A stretch of DNA of 64,000 bases, taken from the NCBI GenBank assembly GCA_029953675.1, contig JAMWBK010000001.1, positions 2,951,001-3,015,000 on the forward strand. The letters are read 5' to 3'. This document shows positions 1 to 12,940 of this stretch, piece by piece. Numbering within the stretch: position 1 is the stretch's first letter; every line of letters starts with the position of its first letter. Source of the stretch: Rhodosorus marinus. Lineage: Eukaryota > Rhodophyta > Stylonematophyceae > Stylonematales > Stylonemataceae. Both the position numbers and the translations under genes were made by a program. Under the pieces are notes generated by a model, which had not been told where the DNA came from, searched no databases, and was given only the letters and a program-made list of their open reading frames with translations.

Positions 1-1604
1 CCAAATCCAAGTGGGGCATAGCACAAAAAACCACAGACAGAGACACGCTCACCTCGAGCAAAAACTCTCACGTGGCTGGATCTCGAAAAGTTCCTATCTC
101 TCCCACATCTGACCCGAACGAAACAAAAACAAAACAAACACAGACCAAGAACCGGTTAACACTGCCCAACAGTTCCTTCCACATCCAGGAACACTGCATA
201 CCTTTGAACAGCTCCTCGTCCATTCGCCGCCTGTACAACTCCTCCACCATTTACAAAAGCCATCATTCAACGCTCAAAAAAAAAACAACACCAGCTCAGT
301 GGAACCAGAAAAATACACCAAGTGAGGTACAACACAACCCAAACGCACAGCACTACCTCCGTGTCAACAAAGACAAAACTTAAACAAGCACTTGAAAGCT
401 TGTCCTACCCGACGCAACCAATCCACCTCCTTCCCCAACAACCAAACCCATCACAGAACCGTTTAAGAGCCTTTCCAGAAGAATCTGTTCGAACAAAGTG
501 GAGTTAAAACGTCGAATCGTCAAGTAGCTACCCAAAAACCAGAAATACAATAAAATAAACCGCATTCATTGTTTTGAAGGATATGAAAGGCCCCCACCCT
601 TCCTCTACAAATGGGCAATGGCCTATGATACCTGAGCTTTGCCAACGAAACTCTACGACTAATCAAAATCAACTAAGTATAAACTGCAATTCCCCAATCA
701 GTGCAGGCCACCATTGCCCCACAACCAAATCTCGTTAATTTTAATCCCCTCGATTCCATAAACTTTACTGAAAAAACATAAGTTCCGTTTGATCGGGATG
801 GTTACCGGATAATTTAGCGTTTATCTGTTCTAATAGAGTATATCATGTACAATATCGTATTTAAAGATATGGGTAATCTCCCAGCATCGCAAGTGCGATC
901 ACCGATTTTGTTAAGTCAATATAACAGCGAACCCTCAGATCGAAAAATCGGAATTACCCAATGAAACATATCTAACGTCTCAATAATGACTAGCAACCCT
1001 AGTTTTTTGATAATTACTATGTCTTAAGCCTGACAAGTCCTTGTGTTTCATTAGTTTTATCCGCGAACTTAATGTTTTATAGATTCGTTCAGGTTTTTTA
1101 CGAATGGTGAATATTTATAAATTTGTAGCTTCGAGGATTTTCAGTAAATACGCTGTAGGGGTAGAGTTTTTATGAAGAGACCGATTCGGTTTCTTGATTT
1201 TTGGAATATTTTAAACGTTTTTTACGGTTAATCAATGGCGATCTATGTAAATTTATTAGGGGGGGGAAGGGACTGTATAAGGTAGATTGTTTTTTTTATT
1301 ATATTGTGATTGGGATCTTCGTATCTGGGGTTCAGGGATTGCCGAGCACGGTGGCTCGGGTTATCGGAGAGGGAGAGAGAGATGATGGGGGATTTCATTT
1401 CAGTCTTTTTTAGAAGTGGATGAGTGTATGGGAGGGGGGAGGAGGAGGAGGAGGAGATTGTGATTAGAGCTGGTTGGAGGACAGGAGTTTTTTTTTTTAT
1501 TAGGGGAAGAAGGCAGGTTGAACTTTCTGATAGTGAAAGGAGCTCCTTGTAACGTAGTGTAGTTAATATTTTTTTTTTGAAAGTCTCTTCCGTTAGCACA
1601 AAAA
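1..1604. other. Intergenic, no gene recognised
   Basis: AT-rich spacer upstream of the light-harvesting gene. Short open frames occur on both strands but resemble no known protein and are rich in Lys/Asn/Ser/Thr as expected from base composition. G runs (1259-1266) and T runs (1570-1578) are present; the latter lies just upstream of the start codon at 1605 and may belong to its 5' leader. Confidence 0.5.
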
Positions 1605-2463
1605 ATGTTGGGTTTTGTTGGTGGTGTTGCTGGTTCTTTCTCTAGGCCGTAAGCTATACACTTGTCCTGGTGGTTTTTTGCTTGCTTTGTCTGTGCAAAG
1701 GGTAATTGTGGCGGTGTACTGATAGCGCCTGTTGTTTTTTGTACTGGCTTACGCAGTGTTGTTGGCCGCTCAACCTTCTGCGGAAGCGCTGTGCGTGTCG
1801 CGGCTGTGAGACCGTCCAGCGGTCCTCAGGCTAACATGTATGGAATCTTCACCAAGGCAATGACGGAATTCAAGGACGACTTCCCTCAGTTCGCCAAGAG
1901 GGGATGGGGTGCGACTGTGAAGGCTGAGACCTGGAATGGGCGTCATGCGATGTTTGGCATGCTCGTTTTCTGGATTACCGCCTACTGCAAGGGCCATGGA
2001 CTTATCCCGAACCCAAGCATGATCCTGGACCCGAAGATGTGGGGACCCCTTGCTGACCTCGGCGGTGGTGCGGGTGGAATTCCGAACGAGAGGGCTATTA
2101 TTTTGATCGCCCATGTCCATGTCCTGCTTGTGTCGATTGCTGCAGCTATCGCTCCTTTCTCCTTCCAGGATAAACTTCTCCTTGACGAGGGAGAGACGGA
2201 TCTTGAACCATTGGGACTCATCCCGGACATGAAGCCTGGTATGACCAGAGAAGCTGAGACCTGGAATGGTCGCCTTGCCATGCTCGGTAAGTATTTGTCG
2301 ACCAACTATCAAGTGGCAGCGCTGGAATGCCCGCGAAGAGCTACTAAATCCGCCTTTTGTGCACTCAATTGCAGGAGTAATGGTGCTTGCTGGTGGAGCT
2401 TTTGGAACCGGTACCTCTGTAATCGACTTGACGAACAAGATGTTTGGCGGAGTTTTCTTCTAG
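1605..2463 (+). CDS. Light-harvesting-superfamily protein, RedCAP-like, plastid
   Basis: Three exons: 1605-1648, 1757-2286, 2375-2463, with GT-AG introns of 108 and 88 nt. The start at 1605 gives [15 protein letters not shown], a short basic/Ser transit peptide with an early Phe, as in red algal plastid proteins. The mature part carries two copies of the chlorophyll-binding helix signature ([12 protein letters not shown] and [12 protein letters not shown]) on helices 1 and 3 and a middle hydrophobic helix without it, so three membrane helices. Paired E-x2-N-G-R-x-A-M motifs are diagnostic of the LHC superfamily, in which Glu/Asn and Arg bridge helices and bind chlorophyll. Long inter-helix loops and a Gly-rich loop before helix 2 fit the RedCAP branch better than Lhca/Lhcf, but that sub-family call is inference. 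Acts in the thylakoid membrane in light harvesting or photoprotection. Confidence 0.88.
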
Positions 2464-3590
2464 ACGGTTGGTAGTCAAAAATCTTCCGTTTCTTTGTGGA
2501 GGAACAGAGGGAGGGGCAGAAAATTCCTTAGTTTTACCGTTATTGGAGGGGCATTTCAAGTTCGATTGATTGATTAAAGCGATACTAGAACGATTTCGAA
2601 CGTCAAACTTATTGCCTGGTCGCAGCCGGAACTTTGTCCTTCCAGCACCCGCCTGTGGAGCTCACTAGTACGTAGCACTAACTTGTACAAACTATATGAA
2701 TGTACTAACGTTGACGTCAAACCTTTACAAGGAAATCTATAGTTCGTAGCGTTTAGCAATAGATTAACCAATGACGGACACTTACTAGCTTATAGACGAA
2801 TCATATATCTTATGTTCATGTAGACTCACCATATAAACCAATGATAACTACGTAACAGTAATAAGCTTGTGCGATAGAATGGCTAACCAATTAATCAGAG
2901 CAGAAGCTCGTGACGCAATAGTGACTGGTGCCTCTAACCCCAACCTACCCCGCCCCTCCCTACGAAGCTAGAAATCCAGTTTATTGTAAAATAAGAAAAT
3001 ATCCGTAGGTTCTGGGAATCAAAAAGGCTCTCGATCTAATGGGTAAGCTGTACAAGTAGAATATTTATGCTTTATTAATATTGTCAGGCAATACGGGACA
3101 GCAGTATCTTACTCACCCCCCTCGACCTTGCACAAAAAGGACAGTGCCCAGTTCTACCCCCCCTCTAGAAATCATTATTTTTAGACCAATCAACAGCAAC
3201 AAGAAGGTCATTAACAATATATGTCTAAATCATTGGTTTATATACATGATAATTAGCCAATTAAAATTGTTAATAGTACTATTTCCTTCTAGTATAAAAT
3301 AATTGGTTCACATAACCATTTTGTTTTATTCATAATTGCTGTGTGAACTAAAAAGGAGGGGGTAGTTGAAACCTCTTTCCATAGTTGAATGGATTTTAAT
3401 ATGATGAAGGGGAAGGGGCGCCTCTATTTAGTATTTTCTCATACTTGTCACAATTTCCTTTTTTGCGCTTGTTCGTTGCAGTATTGATTATTAAATATTA
3501 TTGGTGTTTTTTTTTGTAAACTCGGAAAAGTTGGAGAGGACAAAAGGAGTAAGCTTTGAATGGGTTTGACAGATGACAGTGTCTGGAGTC
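2464..3590. other. Intergenic, no gene recognised
   Basis: Spacer between the light-harvesting gene and histone H3, AT-rich after about 3.0 kb. No conserved coding frame seen. The 3' part should hold the H3 promoter. Confidence 0.5.
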
Positions 3591-3599
3591 ATATATAAA
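3591..3599 (+). promoter_or_regulatory. Candidate TATA box of histone H3
   Basis: The string atatataaa lies about 170 nt upstream of the H3 start codon at 3767, the expected range if the leader is 120-150 nt. No transcription start data are available, so this is a positional inference. Confidence 0.45.
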
Positions 3600-3712
3600 G
3601 AAGTCGGCGAGGGAGTAGAGGAGGGCGTTTGATGGGGTTGGGGAGATTGGGAAGGGTGAGGAGTGAGAGGGGATTGAAGTGCGTTTAGGAAGGCGGGGGA
3701 TTTTGGTTTTGA

Positions 3713-4707
<995 letters not shown>

Positions 4708-5034
4708 ATGATGCGCGAGTTACATGCACCGAAGCACAGAGGCGCATTTGTTTGCCCCATAGTACCCTATTATTGATGTAGTCATGTTGAATCACTTTCT
4801 AGAAAACTTTCTATATTTTCTTGAAGACAAAAAAGTAAAATAAGAGAAACACATTGTTGCGCGAAACGGGAAACGGACATTAGTATGAACCTCTTCTATG
4901 TCCTCTATGTACACCTAAATTTTACACACAAAACCATCTGTTTTTGTTCCTCGCGGAGTTGATGTCCTGTTAAGCTCAAGACTGGCGGGGTCACCAATGG
5001 AAATTTCATAAACAAAACCGGCCGTTTTTGATCA
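4708..5034. other. Convergent intergenic region
   Basis: 327-bp spacer between the 3' ends of H3 (+) and Snu114 (-). AT-rich, presumably holding both polyadenylation regions. Nothing else is visible. Confidence 0.5.
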
Positions 5035-8000
5035 TCAAGCGTTGATGTCCTGTTGAGCAAGCTCAAGAAGAAGGGGATCGTCAAAGTACTTTCCGATGGA
5101 AACGTCTTCGCTCATTCCCTTTCGTCGTCTGGTCTTCACCATACATTCCCTGGCCAAAGCATTCTGCGGTGACGGTTGTAAGGGGACGAGGTGAATGTCC
5201 TTATCCAACGGGTCACCAGGCATCATGGACCAATGATTAAACCACTGTACACATCCACAGGCGATATCACCAGATCAGATTTCATAGCTAGGTTACGCAA
5301 CATCTCCCCGGAGCAACTTACCTGTAAGCAAAATGCCTGACCTTGGGTGAACAACCGAAGATCCGACTCGAAACCGAACGAGTCGAGAACTGGAATTGTT
5401 GCCTTAATGAGAAACGTCGGAGTACCAACTACAGGCGCATCCTGTTCGACAAACCCTCGTCGTCGTGCCAAGACTGTTGCAAGGTTGCGATAGCGAATCT
5501 CCAGATCAATGAACAAAGAAAAGGAGTTGCGCAGAAACGGATGCAAGCACGAAACTTACTGTTGTAAACCGCTTCCACATTGTCAGCGGAGCACATGACT
5601 TCGGCGCTGTAAACGGGTTCCATTAGCCTCGGACTTGCTGTGAGAAACGCTGAGTAGGCAACGCGACGAGCCGTTGGAATAATCTACGTAAAAACATCCC
5701 AAGAGATAATGGTCTTCATTCTTCAAAATCCTCCTCCCCCCCCCACGCTCTTCCTTCTGTAACAGATCCCCATTGTGCGCATCAAACTACCTGTGCAACG
5801 CTCCTCTGAATTGGATCTTCTGATATCATGGCTTCCATGATTCTATACTTGACGCCGCGAACCGGTTCGTCACACAAAGGTCCTTCTCTGGTCGACCATT
5901 GGAATCCTTGGACAATGGAATCCTTGGCATGAGCCATTAACGTTTTATCCTTGCATCCAAAGACACAGATAAGCAAGTGTTCAGTCAATGGTAGCAGATC
6001 ATCTGCAGCTGTCAGTTCAGTTCGTACCGTTGTCCCTCCCGGAAGCACGTCGTCAACAAGACAATTTGGACCGCTTCGAGAATCTGGACCAAATGACCAA
6101 AGGCTTCTTGCTGCAAGAACGTCCCACCCAAACTCGCTTCGGAGGGTCGACTGTACTTGGGATTTTGAGCTTAGACTCGCACTGTCGAAGTCTCCCAGTT
6201 TACCACTCTCCAGATGCTCAGCTAGACCTTCCTCCAACGGCTCCGCAATCATTGTCAGCTTGTTGGCCTTGTTTGGAGTCTCTGCGAAGCATTTGAGCGA
6301 GCTCGTTTCCATCACAGTTTCTTTCAAAGAGCGCCAAGTTGAAGAGTAACAATATCGGGCGGATTCAGCGAAACACTGCTGGGGTGTCCAAATGCGTTAC
6401 AGCCGGAGAACTCACCAGTGAACGGAACACAAGGATCGGAGACCTTGATTTCGATATCGCCATATACAGTTCTCAAATCCGCCAAAACACAGTCCAATTG
6501 AAGCTCGCCCGTCCCCAGAAGGACATGTTCACCAGACTCCTCAACTCTTGTTTGAAGGGATGGGTAGCTCTTCGCGCACTTCCGGAGCCCTTCAACCATC
6601 TTCGGCAGTTCCGATGGTCTTAGAGGTTCGATAGCGATTCGCACTACCGCAGCCGTTGGCCCAGTCTTCAGCGAAGATGACAGCGGTCGGAAAATGTACG
6701 TCTGGAAGTCGGGAGACAACGCGCTCAGATTGTGGTAACGAACGGGTTTCTTCTCAAGGCCGTCGGAAGGTCGGTACTCTGTGGTGTATTGAATGGGACA
6801 CAAATTACCTCTTCTCCCACTCCGGCTTCCTCCACAATTGTAGCACTCTTTATAATCGATTCGGAAATGCCCTCAACCAGAACAATCTGGCCCACGGTCG
6901 CCGCTGTTACCTCAGTCCGATATCTGCCAACACTTAGGTAGATTGTTCCCACAGAGGCATGGGCCTGATCCTCGTCATCAAAATCCGGGTTGTAACCTTC
7001 GCCTAAAACTCTCACCGGTGTTGATGTGGTTAGCTTGCCGCTCATTATCCTCGCAACGACGAAGAACGACTCCGCGTCGGTTGTGGACAAAAGCTTAGTC
7101 GTCATCGCCACGAGCGGCGCAGAAACCTGACTTTCTGACATCGAAACCGCAATCTCACTGTCCAAAGGTCCAGTATACAGCCTCTCAACCTGAGCCAAAA
7201 TCGATAGGAAGAATCCAGAATCACTATCTCAGAATACGCTGACAGCCACCACACCGGAGGTGGGCCAAACAAAAAAAAACAACCTAACCTTGGCCTTGTT
7301 TCCATCGACCGGCGAAGGAACGTGCTTTGAAAGCATCTCTCCCAAGCTTCGAGTTGCACCGTCGAAGAACGTCCCCAGGCAGATCTTGAACAAGGGCTTT
7401 ACATCCAAACGAAGATCTGAGCGTCTCAGGTGCTGCATGATACCTATACAGGTTACGCCATAGGGCAAAACAGACCGAGCAAGAGCTATTGGTTGAGTAT
7501 CACACCTCGGGGAGCGATCAGCGGCGAACACGACAGGTGCTGGAAACAGGTGGTCATCCATTGGGACCTCCAGAGGCGGCGATTGTTGGTAGCGAGATGC
7601 TGCGCTGTCCTTACCTAGGTGGACCATTTTCTTTGTGAGAATGTCGACGTCATCTGCTACAATCATCGAGTACAGCTTGTAAATCGGATCGAGGACAAAC
7701 TCGATGAACGACCTCGCCGGAGGTTCACCAGATTCTTCATCTGCCGGAGGTGTTTTCTTCGTAAATGTAAGCTTCTTTTTGTCGTACCAGACATCTCCCC
7801 AGAGGCGAAGAGCCAGCGCTTTAGCTGGGATTGGGCAGTCTGGGAAATCGTTGAGATACATCGACGCGACGTCCTCCAGACTGCACAGCCAGCGGCCCAA
7901 ACAGCTCGAAAAACAGACATTGCCGAGCTCAGGTGAAATCTTATAGGCGGAGCCTGAGAGGTTTGGAGGTTTGGAGGAGCGGACTGTCAATATTCTCCGT

Positions 8001-9041
8001 GGGAGTCATTCATCAGTCCTGGTTGATTGATCGGCTTACCGCCAGGAGTATTCGAAAGTACTTCGTTGAATTGATCTATGGTGTACTTGAGCTTATGGTA
8101 GGCGTCGCGAGGGGGGAGCCTAAGCTCAAGAATCAGCCGATCGACTTTGGTGATGACTACAGTAATCGCGAGATGTCTTGAAACTGCAGCTTGGATGGCG
8201 AGTTCTGTCCCAGTAAGAACTCCCTCGGCAGCGTCGACGACGACGATGACGCCGTCACACATCTGCATGGCGGCAACGGTCTCGTCGAAGAAGCAGAGGT
8301 GACCCGGGCAGTCGATCAAGTTGATGCCGTGAGACTTTTCGTTCATGTCGGGTAGGAGCAGAGTTACGGGCATCATCTTAGTGCTCAGGCCTCGCTTTAC
8401 CTCGTCCTTCCGAGTGTCCGTGTAGAGAACCTCCCTATCAGTGGGCCAGTCCGTCTCATGCGTCTTCTCCATCAACAGGTCCATTAGCGTCGTCTTTCCA
8501 TGGTGTAAATGCCCAACAACAGCTACATTCCGAATCAAGTCCGGATTACTAAGCACAGCTCCTGAAAATCAGAAACCAGACGAAGCGATTGTTTAGAAAG
8601 GCAAGAGCCATCAAGATGGGTAAAAGCTTGTTTTAGCTACTTACCCGCCAAATATTCCTCATCGTACAAAGGCCTGATGTTCTCAACGTCGAATCCATCC
8701 ACAAGATCGATCTTCCTCTCCTTCACAGGCGCTATAATGGGCTCAGTGATAGGCTGTGCGTCTTCTTCTTCTACCAAAGCCTCCGTCCCTTCCCCGAAAA
8801 CCTCCTCAGCGGTCGGATAATACTTCTTATCCTCTGCCAAAACAATTGCGTTGCCGGCATCCTCCTCTACATCATCTACATCCGCAACCTCTTCCATCCT
8901 ATCTTCCCTTCCCACACCATCACCCTCCTCCTCCTCCTCATCCCCTCCAAGCTCATCCACCCTCTGCTCTTCATCTTCTGATGATGATGACATCTCAGGA
9001 CCAACATAATTTCCAAACTCATCATATAGTTCTTCATCCAT
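5035..9041 (-). CDS. SNU114: U5 snRNP GTPase Snu114/EFTUD2
   Basis: EF-2-like GTPase of the U5 snRNP that controls Brr2-driven spliceosome activation and disassembly in the nucleus. Eleven exons (minus strand): 9041-8645, 8561-8040, 7983-7615, 7443-7289, 7189-6809, 6701-6416, 6320-6028, 5949-5791, 5683-5560, 5473-5322, 5244-5035. This gives about 1015 residues (human 972). Order: acidic N-terminal domain specific to Snu114 (about 1-130); G domain with P-loop [13 protein letters not shown] and TKVD; domains II-V, with hallmark strings [43 protein letters not shown] and HPLAG-free C-terminus [20 protein letters not shown]. All junctions close in phase. Two introns (7614-7444 and 6027-5950) are multiples of three without stops. 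Excising them restores the conserved register, so they are very likely real. Neighbour H3 is convergent. Confidence 0.96.
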
Positions 9042-9459
9042 CGCAGCTCTTCCTTGTCAATACCTTTCTCCTCTTCCGATCCAAAAGCCAGCCCCACAAA
9101 ACTCCCCTCCCTCCGAAAACACCTAAACTCCTAGCACCCAAAACCTAAACTGTCCAAACCATATGCACCTCCAACAGATGTTAGACAGATCAGATCGAAC
9201 TCGTACGCTACGCTTCTAATCCGAAAAGCTCCACAAGCTCACCCACTCATCCACTTTCAAGTCGCCATCTTCCTCTCCGCTATTAAACATTCCACAAACT
9301 GACTTAATCGAGCCTTCGTCCCCACCGTGAAACGGATGAGACGGAAAAGTATTATAACTGTCACCATCTAATTCAATCTATATTCTATCGTATGTTGCAA
9401 ATACATTATTTCATTGAGGATGAAAGGACAAATTGATTGAAATTCCGTTTGACGGATAA

Positions 9460-9765
9460 ATGAGTTCGGGATGGAACGTGAAGGAAGCTCGGCTTGTTGC
9501 GACTCTGCTGAGAAGTGCGACCAGTGCAACGGCGGAAGAGTTTGCAAAGTTCGTTCAAAAGCGATTCGATCTCATTCTATGTACTCAGCGAAAGCCATGC
9601 AGGATTTCCACTATCGTCGCGAATTCTATGAGGTTCTTGGTGGTGCACAAAGACACGGAGGGCATATTCTCGCTACCCTTGGACTGTTCTCCTCGGCGGC
9701 AGCGTGCAGAAGGATGGCAGGTTCCGGGAGCTTATGAAAAAAAATTCAATAGTTTAGTTGGTTAT
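9460..9765 (+). CDS. Hypothetical small protein, doubtful
   Basis: An open frame begins with ATG at 9460 (MSSGWNVKEARLVATLL, an amphipathic start). Another frame ending near 9765 reads GGSVQKDGRFRELMKKNSIV before a stop. Removing gtactc...tatgag (about 9582-9632) would join them in phase, but the intron would be only about 51 nt. I recognise no family. It converges on the ferredoxin-like gene. It may be a small real gene or chance. Confidence 0.25.
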
Positions 9766-9796
9766 TTGTTCACGTTGTTTAAAGTCTCTCATCTCA

Positions 9797-10396
9797 TCAG
9801 TCAGATATTTCCTCCTCCACGTTCTGGCCCCACATGCCAGAGTACTTCTTCAGTACAATGTCTGAGCAGTCTACGGGTGTCATTTGACAACAGAGCCGGA
9901 GTTTGTCCGAGTTGTGGTGTGGAGGAAACTTCAGTCTCATGTCTTCTCTGTAGCTCCTCTTGGCCGGCAGAACTTCACCAGACACCACTTCAACTGCGCA
10001 CGTCCCACAGGTTCCCAACCCTCGGCAGTTGAACCAACTCGACTGACCATTATGCGGAGAGACCCCAGATCGAATAAGTATCGTCCTCATCGAAGTCCAT
10101 TTCCCTGGCTCAGAGTTCACCGCAATCTTCTGACCTTTGAACGTCACCGTCGACGGTGACGGCATCTCATCCGATGAATTCCTCAACGCCGAAGACATAC
10201 ACAGGCTAAACAATAACATACCTTCTTGCTTCTCGAACAAGTTCTTCAAAGTCTCCAAACCAGTCCCCAACTTGCGGAGTACCACCAGCCGCAGAACTAG
10301 CTCGGAAGGATTCCTAGTCGGTTGCCAAAATATTTGTGGCAGAGCAGCAGCGGACACCTGTTGCTTGAGGATTGAATCACATTGACTCCGGGGCAC
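9797..10396 (-). CDS. [2Fe-2S] ferredoxin-like protein, probably plastid
   Basis: Single visible exon, up to 199 residues. The C-terminal ~100 residues form a plant-type ferredoxin fold: first strand TVTFKGQKIAV, then cluster ligands C-x5-C-x2-C in NCRGLGTCGTCAVEV and the fourth Cys in LRLCCQ, ending in KKYSGMWGQ. The arrangement resembles the ferredoxin-like proteins of cyanobacteria and chloroplasts (relatives of the NDH subunit PnsB3/NDF4 and FdC types) rather than photosynthetic ferredoxin, but the exact subfamily is not settled. The N-terminal ~85 residues are basic and poor in acidic residues, consistent with an organelle presequence. Several in-frame Met codons make the start uncertain and a 5' exon could be missing. 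Role: electron transfer. Confidence 0.7.
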   Translation of the reverse strand: MPRSQCDSILKQQVSAAALPQIFWQPTRNPSELVLRLVVLRKLGTGLETLKNLFEKQEGMLLFSLCMSSALRNSSDEMPSPSTVTFKGQKIAVNSEPGKWTSMRTILIRSGVSPHNGQSSWFNCRGLGTCGTCAVEVVSGEVLPAKRSYREDMRLKFPPHHNSDKLRLCCQMTPVDCSDIVLKKYSGMWGQNVEEEISD

Positions 10397-11627
10397 GACC
10401 GCACCACCCTACAATAGGGCTAAGATCTGTCTGCTCGTCATTTGCCGGGACGTGTTAGAGAAGAGGATTGCTGGTACAGTTATCCCGTACCCTCGTCAAC
10501 AGCGTTAGCTCTAGTTCCTGGTTGTGGTCATTGGACGACCAACATGAAACCAGCTTCGAGGTTCATGAAAGCGTTCGCGTCCAGTACCTGTTCGGACAGA
10601 GAAGTGAGAGAGCGTCTGTTCAACTACCACCGAGAATCGACGTTTACAGATTCCGTGTAGAGGAATTTTTGGTTTGGAGAGAGAAGACACGTGCCACGGG
10701 AATCTACGTGCTCAGGGCTCGAGGCGTGAAAACTATTGATGGCTATACGAAATATTCATTGAGGAACTGAACGACCGAGAATTTAAAAAAGGTCGCTGAC
10801 GCCCGGAGAAGAGCCGACAGAGGAGGACGTTCCAGTCCTCGCGGAGCTGCCATTCACTCTCTCCGGTTTACTCGAAAACTAACGGCCAGAGGGGGAGGGT
10901 TCCATAGACCCTACACCGAAAAGGGGGATTTTGACACGTGCGTGTCAACTAACTCATCGGTAAGCATTAGCTACAACAAAACAACTACCGGTACTCTCAG
11001 GTTGTTGGATGAGCGTCAAGAGCGTCTTCTTACCCGCTCGAAGGAGGCCCGAGCTCTCCTCCAGTCCAGGCAGTAAGGTCTTCGACCTAGAAAGCGCTAT
11101 AGAGAGGGCACTATCCCTGAATTAACCAGTCGGTCGCTGGTGAGTCCACACTTGAGAACATGACCAACGACAGTGGTCTGCAGTGAAGCAGATGCAGATC
11201 TTCCAGCTGTCGGACCCTCGGACGCTTGGGTCTTCGAATGGGGTACGCTCGGAAGCGGATTCAACTTGCTGAACGGCAGGCAGCGCCTAGCTTCAAGCCC
11301 CCAACCGCCGAAGCTCCACAGTCAAGATTGGCCTCAAAAGTCATCTAAAATCTCTAAACGGTAACCATCCTTTTTATTTATGTAATACTAGATGGGTTTT
11401 TGTTTCTGCATTTCATGCTGTATAGTTGTTTTTCGTTTAATTTGAAGATGACCAATCAATACGCTGATACGATTCTAAATTGTCCAATAATATGCTCATA
11501 GAAATTTTTTAAACCTTGTTTCTTATATTTTTAATAATTTACAGTTTGTAACGGTCATTTCTGGTGTGGAACGTCATTTTGAGGGTATTCGGGGCAGGTA
11601 GAGGTTCTCTTCCCTCCATTTGTTACT
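10397..11627. other. Intergenic, no gene recognised
   Basis: Open frames here (for example + strand 10468-10770) encode charged, Arg-rich sequence unlike any family I know, and no consistent exon chain emerged. GC-richer up to about 11.3 kb, then AT-rich. It could hold a decayed gene or mobile element, but I cannot support either. Confidence 0.4.
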
Positions 11628-12341
11628 CTAGTAGAGGGAAGTGGAGGATAGGAGATGGAGCTGTTTCACAAAAGCCTTTCTTCGAGCTCTGATGAGGTCA
11701 TTGTTCTGAGCCTCCACTGAATCCGTGTTGATCAGCAGCTGCGTTATCACTTCCTCTCTGACTTTCTCGTCCCCGGAGCTTACGCGAAGTGTTTCTGCCT
11801 CGGCCTCCAGCTGCTTTAGTACTCGAAATGCGCCCAACAGATTTCCCCTTCTCACCAAGAACCTCCTTAGAGCACACGCAAGGAGTGGGGCGGCAACCTC
11901 TGGGCCTGCAGTATCGGAGACTGTCGTGTCTGAAGCTCCATTGTCCGCCACTGCCCCTACTGAAACTGATTCCTGTAAAAGCGCCTCTGAAGTCTCCTCA
12001 TCTGAAGTTGCCTCGTCGGAAACTGGCTCGTCCAAGACAGTCTCGTCTGCGACCGCCTCGTCTGAGACCACCTCGTCTGAGACTGGTTCTTCAGACGCCA
12101 CCAGGTCATCGGCACTTTCGGTCTCGAGCGGAAGCTGACCAGCAGGTTCTGAAATCTCTGAGACTATGTCGTCCGCATCGTAGCCTTCCTCATCCTGCAG
12201 GAAACCTTTTTCCTTACCACCGGGCTGGTCCAAGACCTTCTGCATCCATTTCCCAACATTCTCAATCTCATCACCAACGGCACTTACCAAATAAGACTTC
12301 ATCTTGACGGCTTCTAACCCAATTCGCCCTGCCGCCTCCAC
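11628..12341 (-). CDS. BAG-domain-like protein with acidic SDE-type repeats
   Basis: Single exon, 237 residues. Middle part (about 75-135) is a degenerate five-residue acidic repeat of the type S/A-D-E-x-x, repeated about ten times. C-terminal ~75 residues are helical and end with INTDSVEAQNNDLIRARRK AFVKQLHLL, which follows the BAG third-helix pattern (L-x2-D-S-V-E ... R-x-x-R-K-x-x-V-K-x-L) used to bind the Hsp70 ATPase domain. The BAG assignment is by pattern only. Likely role: Hsp70 co-chaperone/nucleotide-exchange factor. Start chosen at the first ATG; no signal peptide. Intronless, unlike most neighbours. Confidence 0.55.
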   Translation of the reverse strand: MEAAGRIGLEAVKMKSYLVSAVGDEIENVGKWMQKVLDQPGGKEKGFLQDEEGYDADDIVSEISEPAGQLPLETESADDLVASEEPVSDEVVSDEAVADETVLDEPVSDEATSDEETSEALLQESVSVGAVADNGASDTTVSDTAGPEVAAPLLACALRRFLVRRGNLLGAFRVLKQLEAEAETLRVSSGDEKVREEVITQLLINTDSVEAQNNDLIRARRKAFVKQLHLLSSTSLY

Positions 12342-12630
12342 ATCGAGGGAGCCCAGGAACTTTTTTTCCCTTCTATAAACCTTCTTGCTAAGTCATCACG
12401 ACATCGTCATGTGCCCCAATCCTTCAAACTCCTAACCATTCGCTCCGCATTGGCTGCAATGCAAGCAAATTGATTTGCAAACGGCTATCTCGGGTACGTG
12501 TTGATTCACATGGTTTTGTCTTTTTGGCTCGGCGATAAAGTGGGGTTAGTACTTTCATTGAGAGAGACCACTAACCTTAATTGTATGGTCCAGAGATATG
12601 AGACTTTGAGGTCACCTCACATTAACAGCA

Positions 12631-12870
12631 TTGACCATTAGAATCTGTAATTGTTCGAAAATCTCAGTAGAGTAGGTCGCGTGTAGGCCCTGACAGATCT
12701 TGACTTGGAACAACGAGCGCCGTGCGAGTTCATGCTATAAGTAGAGTAGGGTAAGAAGATTCCTACATTGCTAGAAGTGAGCATTGTGAAATTAACGGCT
12801 CTCAGAAGCAGAAATTGGGCCCACAACAAGTGAGAAGGGAAGACAAGGTCTAGGTCAACCTGCGTTCTGG
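12631..12870 (+). repeat. Diverged direct repeat, copy 1 of 3
   Basis: About 240 bp beginning ccattagaatctgtaat and ending cctgcgttctgg. It shares order and spacing of landmark strings with the next two copies: attagaatct, gtcgcgt.gagg, ttgggataa-like, gcgagtt, gaacattgtg, ctctcaaagcag and ttgcgttctgg. No coding frame is maintained. Confidence 0.75.
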
Positions 12871-12940
12871 CGGGATCGCCTTGGATCTGGCCTCATTCTA
12901 TGGATCGACTAGTACTGATCCAGTAGTGAAGATACCCCTG

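Noticed and set aside
1770-2438. 222-codon open frame antisense to the light-harvesting gene
   Set aside because: Shadow of a conserved coding region; no motif of its own.
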